From assembly GCF_000021805.1 (NCBI RefSeq), contig NC_011726.1, positions 1,488,001 to 1,552,000 of the forward strand: a DNA stretch of 64,000 bases, in the 5' to 3' direction. The position numbers and the translations under genes are program-made. The notes beneath the pieces were generated by a model. That model did no database searches, had not been told where the DNA came from, and worked only from the letters and a program-made list of their open reading frames with translations. Positions 53,220 to 62,688 of this stretch are shown piece by piece. The DNA comes from Rippkaea orientalis PCC 8801. Its GTDB lineage: Bacteria; Cyanobacteriota; Cyanobacteriia; Cyanobacteriales; Microcystaceae. The number at the start of each line of letters is the position of its first letter. Positions within the stretch are counted from its first letter, which is position 1.

Positions 53220-54413
53220 ATGATAATTCCCCAGACTAAAACGATTAATGCGAGGAACAATAACCTGATTGATCTTTCCCAATTCGGACCGATTAATTTA
53301 GTAGTTATTCAACCGACTTCTTTTTGTAATCTCAATTGTGATTATTGTTATTTACCCCATCGTCAGCAACAAAATCGATTATCTTTAGACTTGATTGATC
53401 CGATTTTTAAAACCATTTTTACCAGTCCCTTTTGTACCTCAGATTTTAGTATTTGTTGGCACGCAGGAGAACCGTTAGCCGTCCCAATTAGCTTTTATGA
53501 ATCTGCTTTTGAAAAAATTAGTCAAGCCTCTTGTCAATACAATCAGAATGAGGTTTATTTTGATATTTCTTTTCAAACGAATGGGACTTTAATTACACAA
53601 GCTTGGTGTGATTTATTTAAACAGTATCCTGTTCATGTTGGAGTCAGTTTAGATGGACCTGATTTTCTTCATAATCTTCATCGGAAAACTCGTAATGAAA
53701 AAGATAGTTATGAATTGACGATGCGGGGATTAAGGTACTTACAAAAAAATGAGATTTCTAACAGTATTATCGCCGTTATTACTAAAGATTCCTTAGATTA
53801 TCCCGACGAAATGTTTAACTTTTTCATAGAAAATAGTATTACTGATGTGGGATTTAATATGGAAGAAACCGAAGGAATCAACCAAACTTCATCCCTAGAT
53901 AGTCAAGGGCTCACCCAAAAATATAAGGCATTTATACAGCGTTTTTGGCAATTAATAGCAGAAAGTAAAGTTGAATTTAGACTTAGGGAATTTGAATTTA
54001 TTGGGAGTATGATTTATACTGGCGATCGCATGATTAACACGGAGATGAATCAAGCCTTCCGTATTGTTAATATTGATTATCAAGGCAACTTTTCAACCTT
54101 CGATCCTGAATTATTATCGATTAAAACAGAACCCTATGGAGACTTTATTTTAGGGAATGTTTTAACTGATACCCTAGACTCTGTTTGTTATACCAAAAAG
54201 TTCCAAAAAATCAACCAAGATATGACCGAAGGAGTCAATCTTTGTCGTCAAACTTGTGAATATTTTGGTCTTTGTGGTGGGGGTGCAGGTAGTAACAAAT
54301 ATTGGGAAAATGGGACGTTTAATTCGGCTGATACCAATGCTTGTAATTATCGAATTAAAGTGATTACTGATGTGGTTGTAGAAGCCTTAGAAAGTTCTTT
54401 AGGGTTAGAATAG
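53220..54413 (+). CDS. grrM: GrrM-type radical SAM/SPASM cyclophane-forming maturase
   Basis: 397 aa. The radical-SAM cluster CNLNCDYC has cysteines 36, 40 and 43, followed by FSICWHAGEPLAVP and SFQTNGTLI. The C-terminal SPASM-like Cys cluster reads CRQTCEYFGLCGGGAGSNKYWENGTFNSADTNAC. It carries out C-C crosslinking of aromatic and Asn/Asp side chains in GrrA. The enzyme is cytosolic while GrrA has a Sec signal, so modification should precede export. It ends at a 16-base palindrome (AGGTTTTTAAAAACCT) beside the convergent hicA relic. Confidence 0.93.
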   Translation: MIIPQTKTINARNNNLIDLSQFGPINLVVIQPTSFCNLNCDYCYLPHRQQQNRLSLDLIDPIFKTIFTSPFCTSDFSICWHAGEPLAVPISFYESAFEKISQASCQYNQNEVYFDISFQTNGTLITQAWCDLFKQYPVHVGVSLDGPDFLHNLHRKTRNEKDSYELTMRGLRYLQKNEISNSIIAVITKDSLDYPDEMFNFFIENSITDVGFNMEETEGINQTSSLDSQGLTQKYKAFIQRFWQLIAESKVEFRLREFEFIGSMIYTGDRMINTEMNQAFRIVNIDYQGNFSTFDPELLSIKTEPYGDFILGNVLTDTLDSVCYTKKFQKINQDMTEGVNLCRQTCEYFGLCGGGAGSNKYWENGTFNSADTNACNYRIKVITDVVVEALESSLGLE

Positions 54414-54417
54414 GTTT

Positions 54418-54630
54418 TTAAAAACCTAAATCTTTTTCCGATAAACCAGCATCTTTTAAAATACCTTTTAGTGTTCCAATCGGTAGATCTCGATTACTAT
54501 GAACTGGGATAGAAAGAATCGCTTTAAATCCTTCTTTAACGTAAATATAGTGAGATCCAGTAATTCGCTTGAGTTGCCAGCCATGTTTCTCAACAATTTT
54601 GCATCAAGTCTTACCAGAAATAGACTTCAT
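54418..54630 (-). pseudogene. hicA: hicA toxin pseudogene with internal stop
   Basis: Minus-strand reading from ATG at 54630 gives MKSISGKT, a TGA stop, then CKIVEKHGWQLKRITGSHYI, continuing with an intact HicA end (...IPVHSN, LKGILKDAGLSEKDLGF). Apart from codon 9, which is normally Leu, the toxin is complete, with its catalytic His in GSHY. The ATG overlaps the hicB stop as ATGA. A single nonsense change has probably inactivated it. Confidence 0.82.
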
Positions 54631-54827
54631 AATGAGAGTTCAACGATTTGTTTTTCAGTTTCAAGCTGTTCTTGTTCGCTAGCGACATCCAGCCATCCTT
54701 CAACAGCATCTTTGAGCATTTCTAGCAGTTGTTCGTAACTTTCACCCCAGGTATGACAACCAGGTAAAGCTGGAACAGAACCACACCACAGATCTCCTTC
54801 TTGCCAAATAACCGCTTTAATTTTCAT
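54627..54827 (-). CDS. hicB: HicB family antitoxin
   Basis: 66 aa. MKIKAVIWQEGDLWCGSVPALPGCHTWGESYEQLLEMLKDAVEGWLDV is the short HicB fold, degraded RNase H-like, which lacks a C-terminal DNA-binding domain. It sits upstream of its partner hicA with an ATGA overlap. The toxin is broken, so this antitoxin is now orphaned. Confidence 0.88.
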   Translation of the reverse strand: MKIKAVIWQEGDLWCGSVPALPGCHTWGESYEQLLEMLKDAVEGWLDVASEQEQLETEKQIVELSL

Positions 54828-54882
54828 AATGATTTATTGACTTAATATTGTTTTGTGTTTCTAATTTTATCGTGAAACCTTA

Positions 54883-55692
54883 TTAATTATTAATAACTTC
54901 TAAAGCTTGTTGATGTAAGGTTTGATTAGAAGCTGCTAAAACCTCTGTAGACTCGCTATTAAGGGTATTTCCTAACCAATCAGTGATGATACATCCGACA
55001 CCTTCAAGAATGGGAATTAAGGCACAAAAATCGTAATATTTTAGATCAGATTCTAGGATAACCATCGGCATCGAACTCCAACCACTCGCTAGGGAACCAT
55101 AATTATAACAGTCTCCTCCAAAGGCAATTCGTTTACAAACCTGTTGCAATTTAGCCGCGATCGCTTGTTGTCTTTGCGTGATAAACATGATCGGAGTAGT
55201 AGACGTTAAACAAGCATCTTTTAATTGACTATCCGTTAGTTTTGCGTAAGGATTTTCTAATGGTTTTCCGTTCAACGTGGGAATTTTTCCTGTTATTCCT
55301 AACCACCGTTCTTGTAAAATCGGTTGATTTAAACACCCCACTAAGGGAAGATTTTGATGGCTATCTACTAACCCAATCAATGTCCCAAAAACGGGTAATC
55401 CCTTAACAAAAGCTGAGGTTCCATCAATGGGATCAAGTACCCAATAACGACCATTTTTTGAGGGAATATTCTCACCTTCTTCTCGAATAATACCATCATT
55501 AGGAACGGTTTCTCGTAAGATATTTACCATTGCTTCTTCTGCTTGACGATCGGCAATAGTCACAATAGAAGATCGATCAGCCAGTTTCGTTTCTGCATAA
55601 ATATTGGCTTGCCGAAAATATTGACAAATTACCTCTGTTGATACGTCAGCGAGTTGATTTACCAGTTGAATTTCTCGGGTAAAATCAGTCAT
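54883..55692 (-). CDS. hisN: Histidinol-phosphatase, inositol-monophosphatase family
   Basis: 269 aa. Mg2+-dependent phosphatase motifs: REEGEN, DPIDGTSAF and YYDFCALIPILEGVG. The sequence favours HisN, which removes phosphate from histidinol phosphate, over inositol monophosphatase. The call is strengthened by its operon position with hisC, the preceding histidine enzyme. ATG start, with a 9-base gap after the Dabb gene. Confidence 0.88.
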   Translation of the reverse strand: MTDFTREIQLVNQLADVSTEVICQYFRQANIYAETKLADRSSIVTIADRQAEEAMVNILRETVPNDGIIREEGENIPSKNGRYWVLDPIDGTSAFVKGLPVFGTLIGLVDSHQNLPLVGCLNQPILQERWLGITGKIPTLNGKPLENPYAKLTDSQLKDACLTSTTPIMFITQRQQAIAAKLQQVCKRIAFGGDCYNYGSLASGWSSMPMVILESDLKYYDFCALIPILEGVGCIITDWLGNTLNSESTEVLAASNQTLHQQALEVINN

Positions 55693-55701
55693 AAATATTC
55701 A

Positions 55702-55995
55702 TTAAATTTCGTAATCTAGGGCAATAATATCGACTAAAATAGGACGGATTAAATTGTTGACGACTTCTAAATGCGCTGGATGGGAAGCATAGGTTGTTAA
55801 CGCGGTGCGATCGCTAAATTTTACCATCAGTCCATGTTCAAATCCCTTCGCGCGTTCAGAGAAGTTTTGTCCACAGGAAATTTCGAGAATTTCGGGGATT
55901 TTATCTTTTAACGCTTCTAAAGATTTGACGACAGATTCAAGAGTTTCAGAGGAGGTTCCTTCTTGCCACTTAAATAATACAATATGCACAATCAT
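55702..55995 (-). CDS. Dabb family protein (dimeric alpha/beta barrel)
   Basis: 97 aa. Typical Dabb pattern: IVHIVLFKWQEGTS, LKDKIPEILEISCGQNFS, GFEHGLMVKFSDRTALTTYASHPAHLEVVN. The family is stress-responsive or acts as small cofactor-free enzymes; the role here is unknown. It lies between hisC and hisN with gaps of 4 and 9 bases, so it is certainly cotranscribed. Confidence 0.92.
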   Translation of the reverse strand: MIVHIVLFKWQEGTSSETLESVVKSLEALKDKIPEILEISCGQNFSERAKGFEHGLMVKFSDRTALTTYASHPAHLEVVNNLIRPILVDIIALDYEI

Positions 55996-55999
55996 TCAG

Positions 56000-57046
56000 T
56001 TAGTTACTCCCTTTAATTTCATGGATAGCTTCTAATAAGCGATCAATTTCTTGATCGGTTCCAATGGAAATTCTAACATAGTCTTTAATGCGAGGATGAC
56101 TAAAATATCTGACTAGGACTTTTCTCTCTTTTAACTGTGTATAAAGATCCGATGCAGCTATCCATTGTGGAGATGCCAGCACAAAATTAGAATCAGAATC
56201 AAACACCAAAAACTCTAAGGTTCGCAAAGATTCAATTAACCGAGTACGGGTGTGACGAACTTGTTGCCAAACCCCTTTAAAATAGTCCTGATAATTTAAT
56301 ACTGCTGTTCCTAAAGTTTGAGCGATTCTATCTAAATTATAGGAATCTCTTACCTTATCCATTTGTTCAATAATTTCCGTTGAACTCACCCCAAAACCGA
56401 CTCGCATTCCCGCTAAACTATAACTCTTAGACATGGTACGAGAAATGATAACATTGTCGTATTTTTCTAAAAAGTCTAGATGATTTTCATCGCTAAAATC
56501 CACATACGCTTCATCAATTAATACCACTCCCGTTGCCTGTTTACAGGTTTCTTCAAGATAGTCTCGGTTCAGGTGTTTTCCCACAGGAGGATTAGGAGAA
56601 GCGACAAAAATTAGTTTAGCCTCAGGACAAATAATCGGTCCGTTTAATTCAAATTGATTATTGGTAGGAATTTGGACAATAGAAGCACCATGAACCCGTG
56701 CGATCGTCTCATACAAGGAATAGGTTAAATCGAGAAAAGCGACAACTTCCCCCGGATTAACAAAGGTTCTGACTGCAATATTTAAAATGTCATCTGAGCC
56801 ATTTCCTGCTAAAATATTCTGATAGGAAATACCAAAAACATTAGCAGCAGCTTTCCTTAATTGAGTTGAAACAGGATCAGGATATAATCTAACTTTTGTT
56901 AATTCTTGTTGCAGTCCCTCAAAAATTTTATCAGGGGGAGGATAGGGGTTTTCATTGGTATTAAGTTTAATATAATCCGTGGTTTGGGGTTGTTCTCCAG
57001 GGACATATCCTGGGGTTTGGCTAACGCATTCTCGAATCGGTAACAT
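56000..57046 (-). CDS. hisC: Histidinol-phosphate aminotransferase
   Basis: 348 aa PLP-dependent class I/II aminotransferase. It converts imidazole-acetol phosphate to histidinol phosphate. Motifs: KLNTNENPYPPPDK at the N-terminus, GNGSDDIL, LIDEAYVDF, and SRTMSKSYSLAGMRVGFGV with the PLP lysine. It is the first gene of the hisC-Dabb-hisN operon. ATG start. Confidence 0.96.
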   Translation of the reverse strand: MLPIRECVSQTPGYVPGEQPQTTDYIKLNTNENPYPPPDKIFEGLQQELTKVRLYPDPVSTQLRKAAANVFGISYQNILAGNGSDDILNIAVRTFVNPGEVVAFLDLTYSLYETIARVHGASIVQIPTNNQFELNGPIICPEAKLIFVASPNPPVGKHLNRDYLEETCKQATGVVLIDEAYVDFSDENHLDFLEKYDNVIISRTMSKSYSLAGMRVGFGVSSTEIIEQMDKVRDSYNLDRIAQTLGTAVLNYQDYFKGVWQQVRHTRTRLIESLRTLEFLVFDSDSNFVLASPQWIAASDLYTQLKERKVLVRYFSHPRIKDYVRISIGTDQEIDRLLEAIHEIKGSN

Positions 57047-57162
57047 AGAGAGACAAATGATTTAATTGCTCAGCTTTGTTAGTATACCCTTGAATTAAAG
57101 TCAAAACAGTTTTCTTAATAAGACTTTAACGGCTCACGGGTTCAACGGTCAAAATTTAAGCT

Positions 57163-59499
57163 TCATTTAAGCAAAATTTCTGATAGAATTGCTTGTTTTA
57201 CCTGATCATTAGTCTGGCAATCTCCTTGAAGGCATTCTACTAGAAATAAATTGGCATTATAGTAATTTTGCCACCGTTTTTCCTGTTCTAAAGTCAGTTG
57301 CCAATCATGGCCAATGTGTCGATAGTTAATCAAAAGATCCCGAAAATTATCAACCCATTTTTTTCCGTTGTTTTTCCACCAATCTAAATTGACTTCTGTT
57401 TCATTTTCTAAGGGAGGTAATTGAGATTTGACTTGTTTAAAAGCTTCGTTAAACTTGGGATCTAATTGGAACTTATCTTGTAAAGCCAGGCTAAAATATA
57501 AATTGATAAATTTTTTGATATCAGGATTTTTCACTAAAGCAATACTATCCATTAAACATCTCGCTAATGTGGCATCTAATTGAAGTTCTCTTGAGAGATT
57601 ATTCATTGTTCCAAATTGGATATCTAAGGCAATAGCCAAGTTTAAATCTCGATGAAAAAATAACGTAAAATAAAAAGCTCTTACAGCTGCTTGTTGATAA
57701 TTTAATTGAAGAGATTTTACCTTATCGTCTAAGACTATCAAGAATTTTTGTAAGTTTAAGTCTTCTCTTACTAAAGCATCAATCTGATTCTTGATGCTTT
57801 GCAATAAAAAATCAGCTTTAGGTAACATACTGGCTGTCAATAAAATGACTTCTTGCCAACGGGGATCGAAAATATGGGTACCTAGGTTATCTAATTCATT
57901 TTCTAAGGTTTTAAGATCACTACTAACAATTTTTCTAGCGGTAAAATACTCTTGAAAAGTTAAGTGAGAAAATGAATAAATATTTTTTGCTCTTTCTATT
58001 AATAAACCATGTTGTAACTGTAGACAGTTTAAGATAGATTCACTCGTTGACCATAGGGTTTCTACATCTAATTCTAGTTTCAAAGTGTTAACTAGATAAT
58101 TTTCAATAATTCTCAGAACATAATCGACTTCAAAAAAAAACAGTTTTGCTTCAAACGTCTGGGCAGCAATTTGACATAATAATTTGATTTTATCAAGCAC
58201 AGGCAAATCTTTATAAAGACTATCTCGTGCAATTCCCCTAGCTTGATCCCAACGCTGCAATAAAATATCTAATCCTGCTTGATAAAGCTTAGCTCGTTTT
58301 CGAGGAAAACTTGATCTTTCTTGAAAAACCGAGCACATTAAATTCAATAAAATGGGAGTAATTCCTAGTTCTAAAAGCGGCTGATTTTCGGACTTCTCCA
58401 ATTCCTCAATAAACTGTTGAGCTTTAATTTTTCCTTCTTTCTTATTTTTAGCCGTAGCTACAAACCACTGCCTAGCAAACGCTTCAATCTGATGGCGATT
58501 AAAAGCCGCCATTTCTACATAAGTAAACCCCTGGAAATGAAACAATTGAGCAGCAGGACGAGACGTAATAATAAATTGATTTTTATGATAAACTTGAGTA
58601 AACTGACTAATAGTTTTCGCCAATATTTCTCGCTCTTCTTGTTCAACTTCATCCAACCCATCGAGCAAAAACAAGCCTTTTCCTTCCTGTAATAACATTA
58701 TTGCTTGTTCTGAAGATAGTCCACACTTTTTTGCTTGATGGTGAAAATACTCCCACAAATTTGCTGTTTCATGCTCAGTTTCCATCAGCCAGCTTCTCAG
58801 TTCAATAAAGCAGGGAATCACATCCCGTCGATACTTACCCTGACTACATTGTAAAGCCAGATGTTTCAAAAAGGTAGTTTTCCCTGCCCCTGGTTGACCA
58901 AGAATCATTAACTTATTATACTTGCCCACTAAATCGACTCCAGTCACCCCTTGAGCTTGAATTTCCGTCAAACTGAATCCTCGCAAGTTAGTGTCAGGGT
59001 TTTGGAAATCAGAGACCTCTAACCAACGTTGATGACTTAATTGTGTCAATAGATTAGCTCCGACGTAAATGTCATTCAGAGAAGGTTGTGTTAGATAGAA
59101 GGACGATTGTAGTGTATTACACTGCATTTTGATGTAATCTCGCCCTTGGATGCGCATCATCGAAACCCAACTCTCAATCCCTAAATTTTCTGTGGTTACT
59201 TCAGTCGTTTGAATAGGGTATTCATCCTCTGAGAGATTGGCGATTTCTTCCCAGTTGAGTTGCAGCTTAAAACAGATTTCTTGGAAAATTTGCCGTTTAA
59301 CTGGCCGTCCTGTCAGAAATTTCCAGATAGATTGACGACTCGATAGTCCAACTTCATTGGCAAGATCTTCTTGAGTCCAACCTCGGTTGGCGATAATTTG
59401 TTTAGCTTGAAGAATGCCATCCGCAGAGGAACTTAGCGATCGTCTATTCATAATTGCCGTGGATTGACCTACGGTCTGTATTTTACTGAGTTCTGACAT
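57163..59499 (-). CDS. HTH-NACHT STAND NTPase
   Basis: 778 aa. N-terminal HTH (GILQAKQIIANRGWTQEDLANEVGLSSRQSIWKFLTG, ~27-82). NACHT domain: Walker A GQPGAGKTT (201 on) and Walker B LFLLDGLDEV (D280, D283). A winged-helix region follows (ILQRWDQARG..., LKLELDVETLWSTSESIL, LTFQEYFTARKI), and the last ~80 residues are helical with a WWKNNGKKWVDNF motif resembling NACHT C-terminal helical domains. Bacterial NACHT proteins act in antiphage immunity or gene control. The HTH argues for DNA binding, so both are open. A good Shine-Dalgarno (GGGAG) precedes the ATG. Confidence 0.88.
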   Translation of the reverse strand: MSELSKIQTVGQSTAIMNRRSLSSSADGILQAKQIIANRGWTQEDLANEVGLSSRQSIWKFLTGRPVKRQIFQEICFKLQLNWEEIANLSEDEYPIQTTEVTTENLGIESWVSMMRIQGRDYIKMQCNTLQSSFYLTQPSLNDIYVGANLLTQLSHQRWLEVSDFQNPDTNLRGFSLTEIQAQGVTGVDLVGKYNKLMILGQPGAGKTTFLKHLALQCSQGKYRRDVIPCFIELRSWLMETEHETANLWEYFHHQAKKCGLSSEQAIMLLQEGKGLFLLDGLDEVEQEEREILAKTISQFTQVYHKNQFIITSRPAAQLFHFQGFTYVEMAAFNRHQIEAFARQWFVATAKNKKEGKIKAQQFIEELEKSENQPLLELGITPILLNLMCSVFQERSSFPRKRAKLYQAGLDILLQRWDQARGIARDSLYKDLPVLDKIKLLCQIAAQTFEAKLFFFEVDYVLRIIENYLVNTLKLELDVETLWSTSESILNCLQLQHGLLIERAKNIYSFSHLTFQEYFTARKIVSSDLKTLENELDNLGTHIFDPRWQEVILLTASMLPKADFLLQSIKNQIDALVREDLNLQKFLIVLDDKVKSLQLNYQQAAVRAFYFTLFFHRDLNLAIALDIQFGTMNNLSRELQLDATLARCLMDSIALVKNPDIKKFINLYFSLALQDKFQLDPKFNEAFKQVKSQLPPLENETEVNLDWWKNNGKKWVDNFRDLLINYRHIGHDWQLTLEQEKRWQNYYNANLFLVECLQGDCQTNDQVKQAILSEILLK

Positions 59500-59835
59500 A
59501 TTCTCCCGTGATACCTATCACTGATTACCCGTGATTCAGATTATACCAATTTCGGTCATTTAGGCTACTTTTGATAATGAACCCTTTACATGACTGAAAA
59601 TTCTTAATATTATCTTTATGATGTGTCTTAAAAGAGGTATGATTTATCCAGTTAAAATAATTTTCCAAAATCAATTGGACAAAACTTCCCCAAAAGTCCC
59701 GATTATTTTCTTGAAGGTTAATTTAATAATTTATAGTTCTAAGAAAACGCCTCAAAGTATTTAATTAAAAAACTTGTTACACTCAGTAAATATAAATGAT
59801 AAACCAATTTAACCCAATCATTACGGAAAATTCAG
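59500..59835. other. 336-base AT-rich divergent region
   Basis: Lies between the divergent NACHT and histidine kinase genes and should contain both promoters. I see no ORF, RNA or clear operator in it. Confidence 0.5.
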
Positions 59836-62688
59836 ATGAGGGAATGTATCCAAAAGCCGATTCCCTTTCTCACTCGTTTAAAAATTGCCAAAGGTAAAAC
59901 AACGAACAATATGACACTTAGCAAATTTAAAACACGCAAGACAACCCTTCGCTATTTAGGGCTAACCAGTATGGGGTTAATCCTAGCTCAGTTGCTCTTT
60001 GGTGTAATTCAAGTCCGTTGGCGTTACTATCAACGAGTCGAAACCCTCAGAACTCAGGTAGAGGACTTTGCTAAGGAATTACAAATCATTGCCCAAGACT
60101 CGCAAAAACTGAATGATTCGACCCTCGATAGACTAATTAGACGCAGAAGCACCGGTAATGCTATTATCTATGGCCTCATCCTTGATAACCAAGGTCGTAT
60201 GATCACCAGTTTTTTGAATCAGGAAGATCCTGCTATTACCCAAGCCTTAACCTATCAACAATTAGAAACCCTAGACGTTAAAACGCTGATCGATGCTGTT
60301 AAAAAGCAGAAAAAAATTAGAGAAATTCGACAACCCATTATTATTGGCGGAAAATCCCACGGAGAAATTCGGCTGGCTTATTCTTTAGCAGAAACGACAG
60401 AAGATACTCTACGCTCAGCCAGTAAGATTTTAACCGCTTCTCTGACGGTTAGTGCCTTTTTAGTCCTCATTACCCTTGTCTTTTTCAGACGAGAAGTGGC
60501 TCAACCTCTCAAAAAATTAGTCCAAGAAACCGAAGCTCTCCTTCCTCCAGAAAAACTACCAGATATCCAAGAAAAAGACGAATTTAATCAATTAGAACTG
60601 TTGCTGACCACCCTAACTGAGCATTTCCACACCTTTAAAGAATTAGAATCCCAGATGGCCAAACAAAAGACCATCAAAGAAGTCAACCAAGCCAAAAATG
60701 AATTTATGGCTATGATTGGCCACGAAATTCGGACTCCCCTTAATGCCGTCACAGGAATGACAGGATTATTGTTAGATACCCCGTTAAATCCCCAACAAGA
60801 AGAATTTGTGAACATCATCCGTAGCAGTGGGGAAAATCTGTTGACGATGATTAATAATATTTTAGATTTCTCAAAAATTGAAGCGCAAAAACTGGAATTG
60901 GAAGAACAACCCTTTGAACTGGGATTGTGTATTGAGGAAGTCCTGCGGTTATTTGTCCCCCAAGCCTCCCAAAAGCAGTTAGAACTAGCCTATCTCATCG
61001 AACCCAATACCCCCAGTGCCATTGTAGGAGACAGTACCCGATTGAGGCAAATTTTGGCCAATCTTCTCGGTAATGCCGTGAAATTCACCGAAAAGGGAGA
61101 AGTGGTGGTCTATGTCAGTGCCCAACCCCTCCCCAACAGCGATCGCACCGACAAAACCCTGGCTAACTACGAACTGCGCTTTGCAGTAAAAGATACAGGC
61201 ATTGGCATTGCCCCCCAAGACTGCGATCGCCTCTTCCAACCCTTCAGTCAAGTGGATGCGTCCACGACCCGAAAATACGGCGGAACGGGCTTAGGATTAG
61301 TCATTAGTCAACGGTTAAGTGAACTTATGGGGGGGAAAATGTGGGTTCACAGTACCGAGGGCAAAGGCTCAACCTTTTACTTCACCATCCAGGCTCAAGC
61401 GACCCCAAGTTCTTCTCCTGCCACCTCCCAACAAGGACAACAGGAATTAATGGGTAAACGGATGTTGATTGTGGATGATAACCTCACTAATCGCAAAATT
61501 TTGACCCTACAAGCGCAATCCTGGGGAATGTTTACCTGTGCCGTGGATTCGGGGGCTAAAGCCCTAGAATGGCTCGAACAAGGCATTACCTTTGATGTGG
61601 CCATTTTAGATGTGAGTATGCCTCAGATGAACGGAGTCACCTTAGCCCAAGCCATTCATCAACAGCCGCAATGCAAGCATTTACCCCTGATTATGTTTAG
61701 TTCTATTGGTCAACAGGAAATGCCCCCACAGTCTGACTCTAGCCAATTTGCTGCCGTGTTGATCAAACCCATTCAGCAATCAAAACTCTATGACAGCTTA
61801 ATGCAGATTTTTTCGAGAAAACCCATCTGTGTCACCCAAGGGATCACCGAGGTAGGAGATCAATCCCTAACCAACAAACAACCCTTAAGGATTCTGGTAG
61901 CAGAAGATGTAGTGGTCAATCAACGGGTGATTTCCTTGTTATTAGAAAAATTAGGCTATTGTGCCGATATTGTTAGTGATGGGTTTGAGGTATTAGAAGC
62001 CTTGCAGCGTCAACCCTATGATGTCATTTTAATGGATGTGCGAATGCCAGAAATGGATGGTTTCACAGCAACACAACGGATTAACCAAGAATTTCCTCTC
62101 CATCAGCGACCGCGCATTATTGCTATGACCGCAGAAGCGATGCGAGGCGATCGCGATAAGTGTTTGGCGGCGGGGATGGATGATTATATTTCTAAACCCA
62201 TTCGCTTAGAAGAACTCAAACAAGCGTTATCCCGATGTCACATCCTCAAAGACACACCCGTTCTGGATCGAAAAATTCTGGAGTCTTTGGAGAAAATGGC
62301 GGGAAATAAAGCCAAAGATCTGCTTCATGATTTGATTATGGCTTATTTTGACGATGCTCCCTCGCGAATATCAGCGATAACGGAAGCGATCGCCAAAAAT
62401 GACCCCTTCGCTTTGCGTCAAGCTGCCCACGCGCTGCGATCAGCTAGTGCGAATTTGGGAGCTAAGCAGTTGTCTGTTGTTTGTCAGGAATTGGAAATGA
62501 TGGGACGCAATAGCCAGATAGTCGAAGCAAATCAGAAACTTTCTGCCCTTAAAATGGAGTATGATCAAGTCTGTCTTGCGTTACAAAAGGAACTTCAAGA
62601 AACTTGTCATTGTTCTGTGTTGCTCCCCTCTATTTCCCGTGAAAACTTACCCTATTTTCGACAAGATTCCCCTAGTCTTAGTTGTTGA
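59836..62688 (+). CDS. Hybrid sensor histidine kinase with two receivers and HPt domain
   Basis: 950 aa. TM1 (LRYLGLTSMGLILAQLLFGVIQV) and TM2 (SLTVSAFLVLITLVFF) enclose a periplasmic sensor of ~140 residues. A linker and HisKA (FMAMIGHEIRTPLN, His296) follow. HATPase motifs include NLLGNAVKFTEKG, DTGIGIAP and GGTGLGLVIS. Receiver 1 is centred on Asp592 and receiver 2 on Asp734. The HPt domain has His865 in AAHALRSASANLGA. A full intramolecular phosphorelay is thus present. The signal is unknown. Its 3' end overlaps the next gene by about 50 bases. Confidence 0.93.
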   Translation: MRECIQKPIPFLTRLKIAKGKTTNNMTLSKFKTRKTTLRYLGLTSMGLILAQLLFGVIQVRWRYYQRVETLRTQVEDFAKELQIIAQDSQKLNDSTLDRLIRRRSTGNAIIYGLILDNQGRMITSFLNQEDPAITQALTYQQLETLDVKTLIDAVKKQKKIREIRQPIIIGGKSHGEIRLAYSLAETTEDTLRSASKILTASLTVSAFLVLITLVFFRREVAQPLKKLVQETEALLPPEKLPDIQEKDEFNQLELLLTTLTEHFHTFKELESQMAKQKTIKEVNQAKNEFMAMIGHEIRTPLNAVTGMTGLLLDTPLNPQQEEFVNIIRSSGENLLTMINNILDFSKIEAQKLELEEQPFELGLCIEEVLRLFVPQASQKQLELAYLIEPNTPSAIVGDSTRLRQILANLLGNAVKFTEKGEVVVYVSAQPLPNSDRTDKTLANYELRFAVKDTGIGIAPQDCDRLFQPFSQVDASTTRKYGGTGLGLVISQRLSELMGGKMWVHSTEGKGSTFYFTIQAQATPSSSPATSQQGQQELMGKRMLIVDDNLTNRKILTLQAQSWGMFTCAVDSGAKALEWLEQGITFDVAILDVSMPQMNGVTLAQAIHQQPQCKHLPLIMFSSIGQQEMPPQSDSSQFAAVLIKPIQQSKLYDSLMQIFSRKPICVTQGITEVGDQSLTNKQPLRILVAEDVVVNQRVISLLLEKLGYCADIVSDGFEVLEALQRQPYDVILMDVRMPEMDGFTATQRINQEFPLHQRPRIIAMTAEAMRGDRDKCLAAGMDDYISKPIRLEELKQALSRCHILKDTPVLDRKILESLEKMAGNKAKDLLHDLIMAYFDDAPSRISAITEAIAKNDPFALRQAAHALRSASANLGAKQLSVVCQELEMMGRNSQIVEANQKLSALKMEYDQVCLALQKELQETCHCSVLLPSISRENLPYFRQDSPSLSC

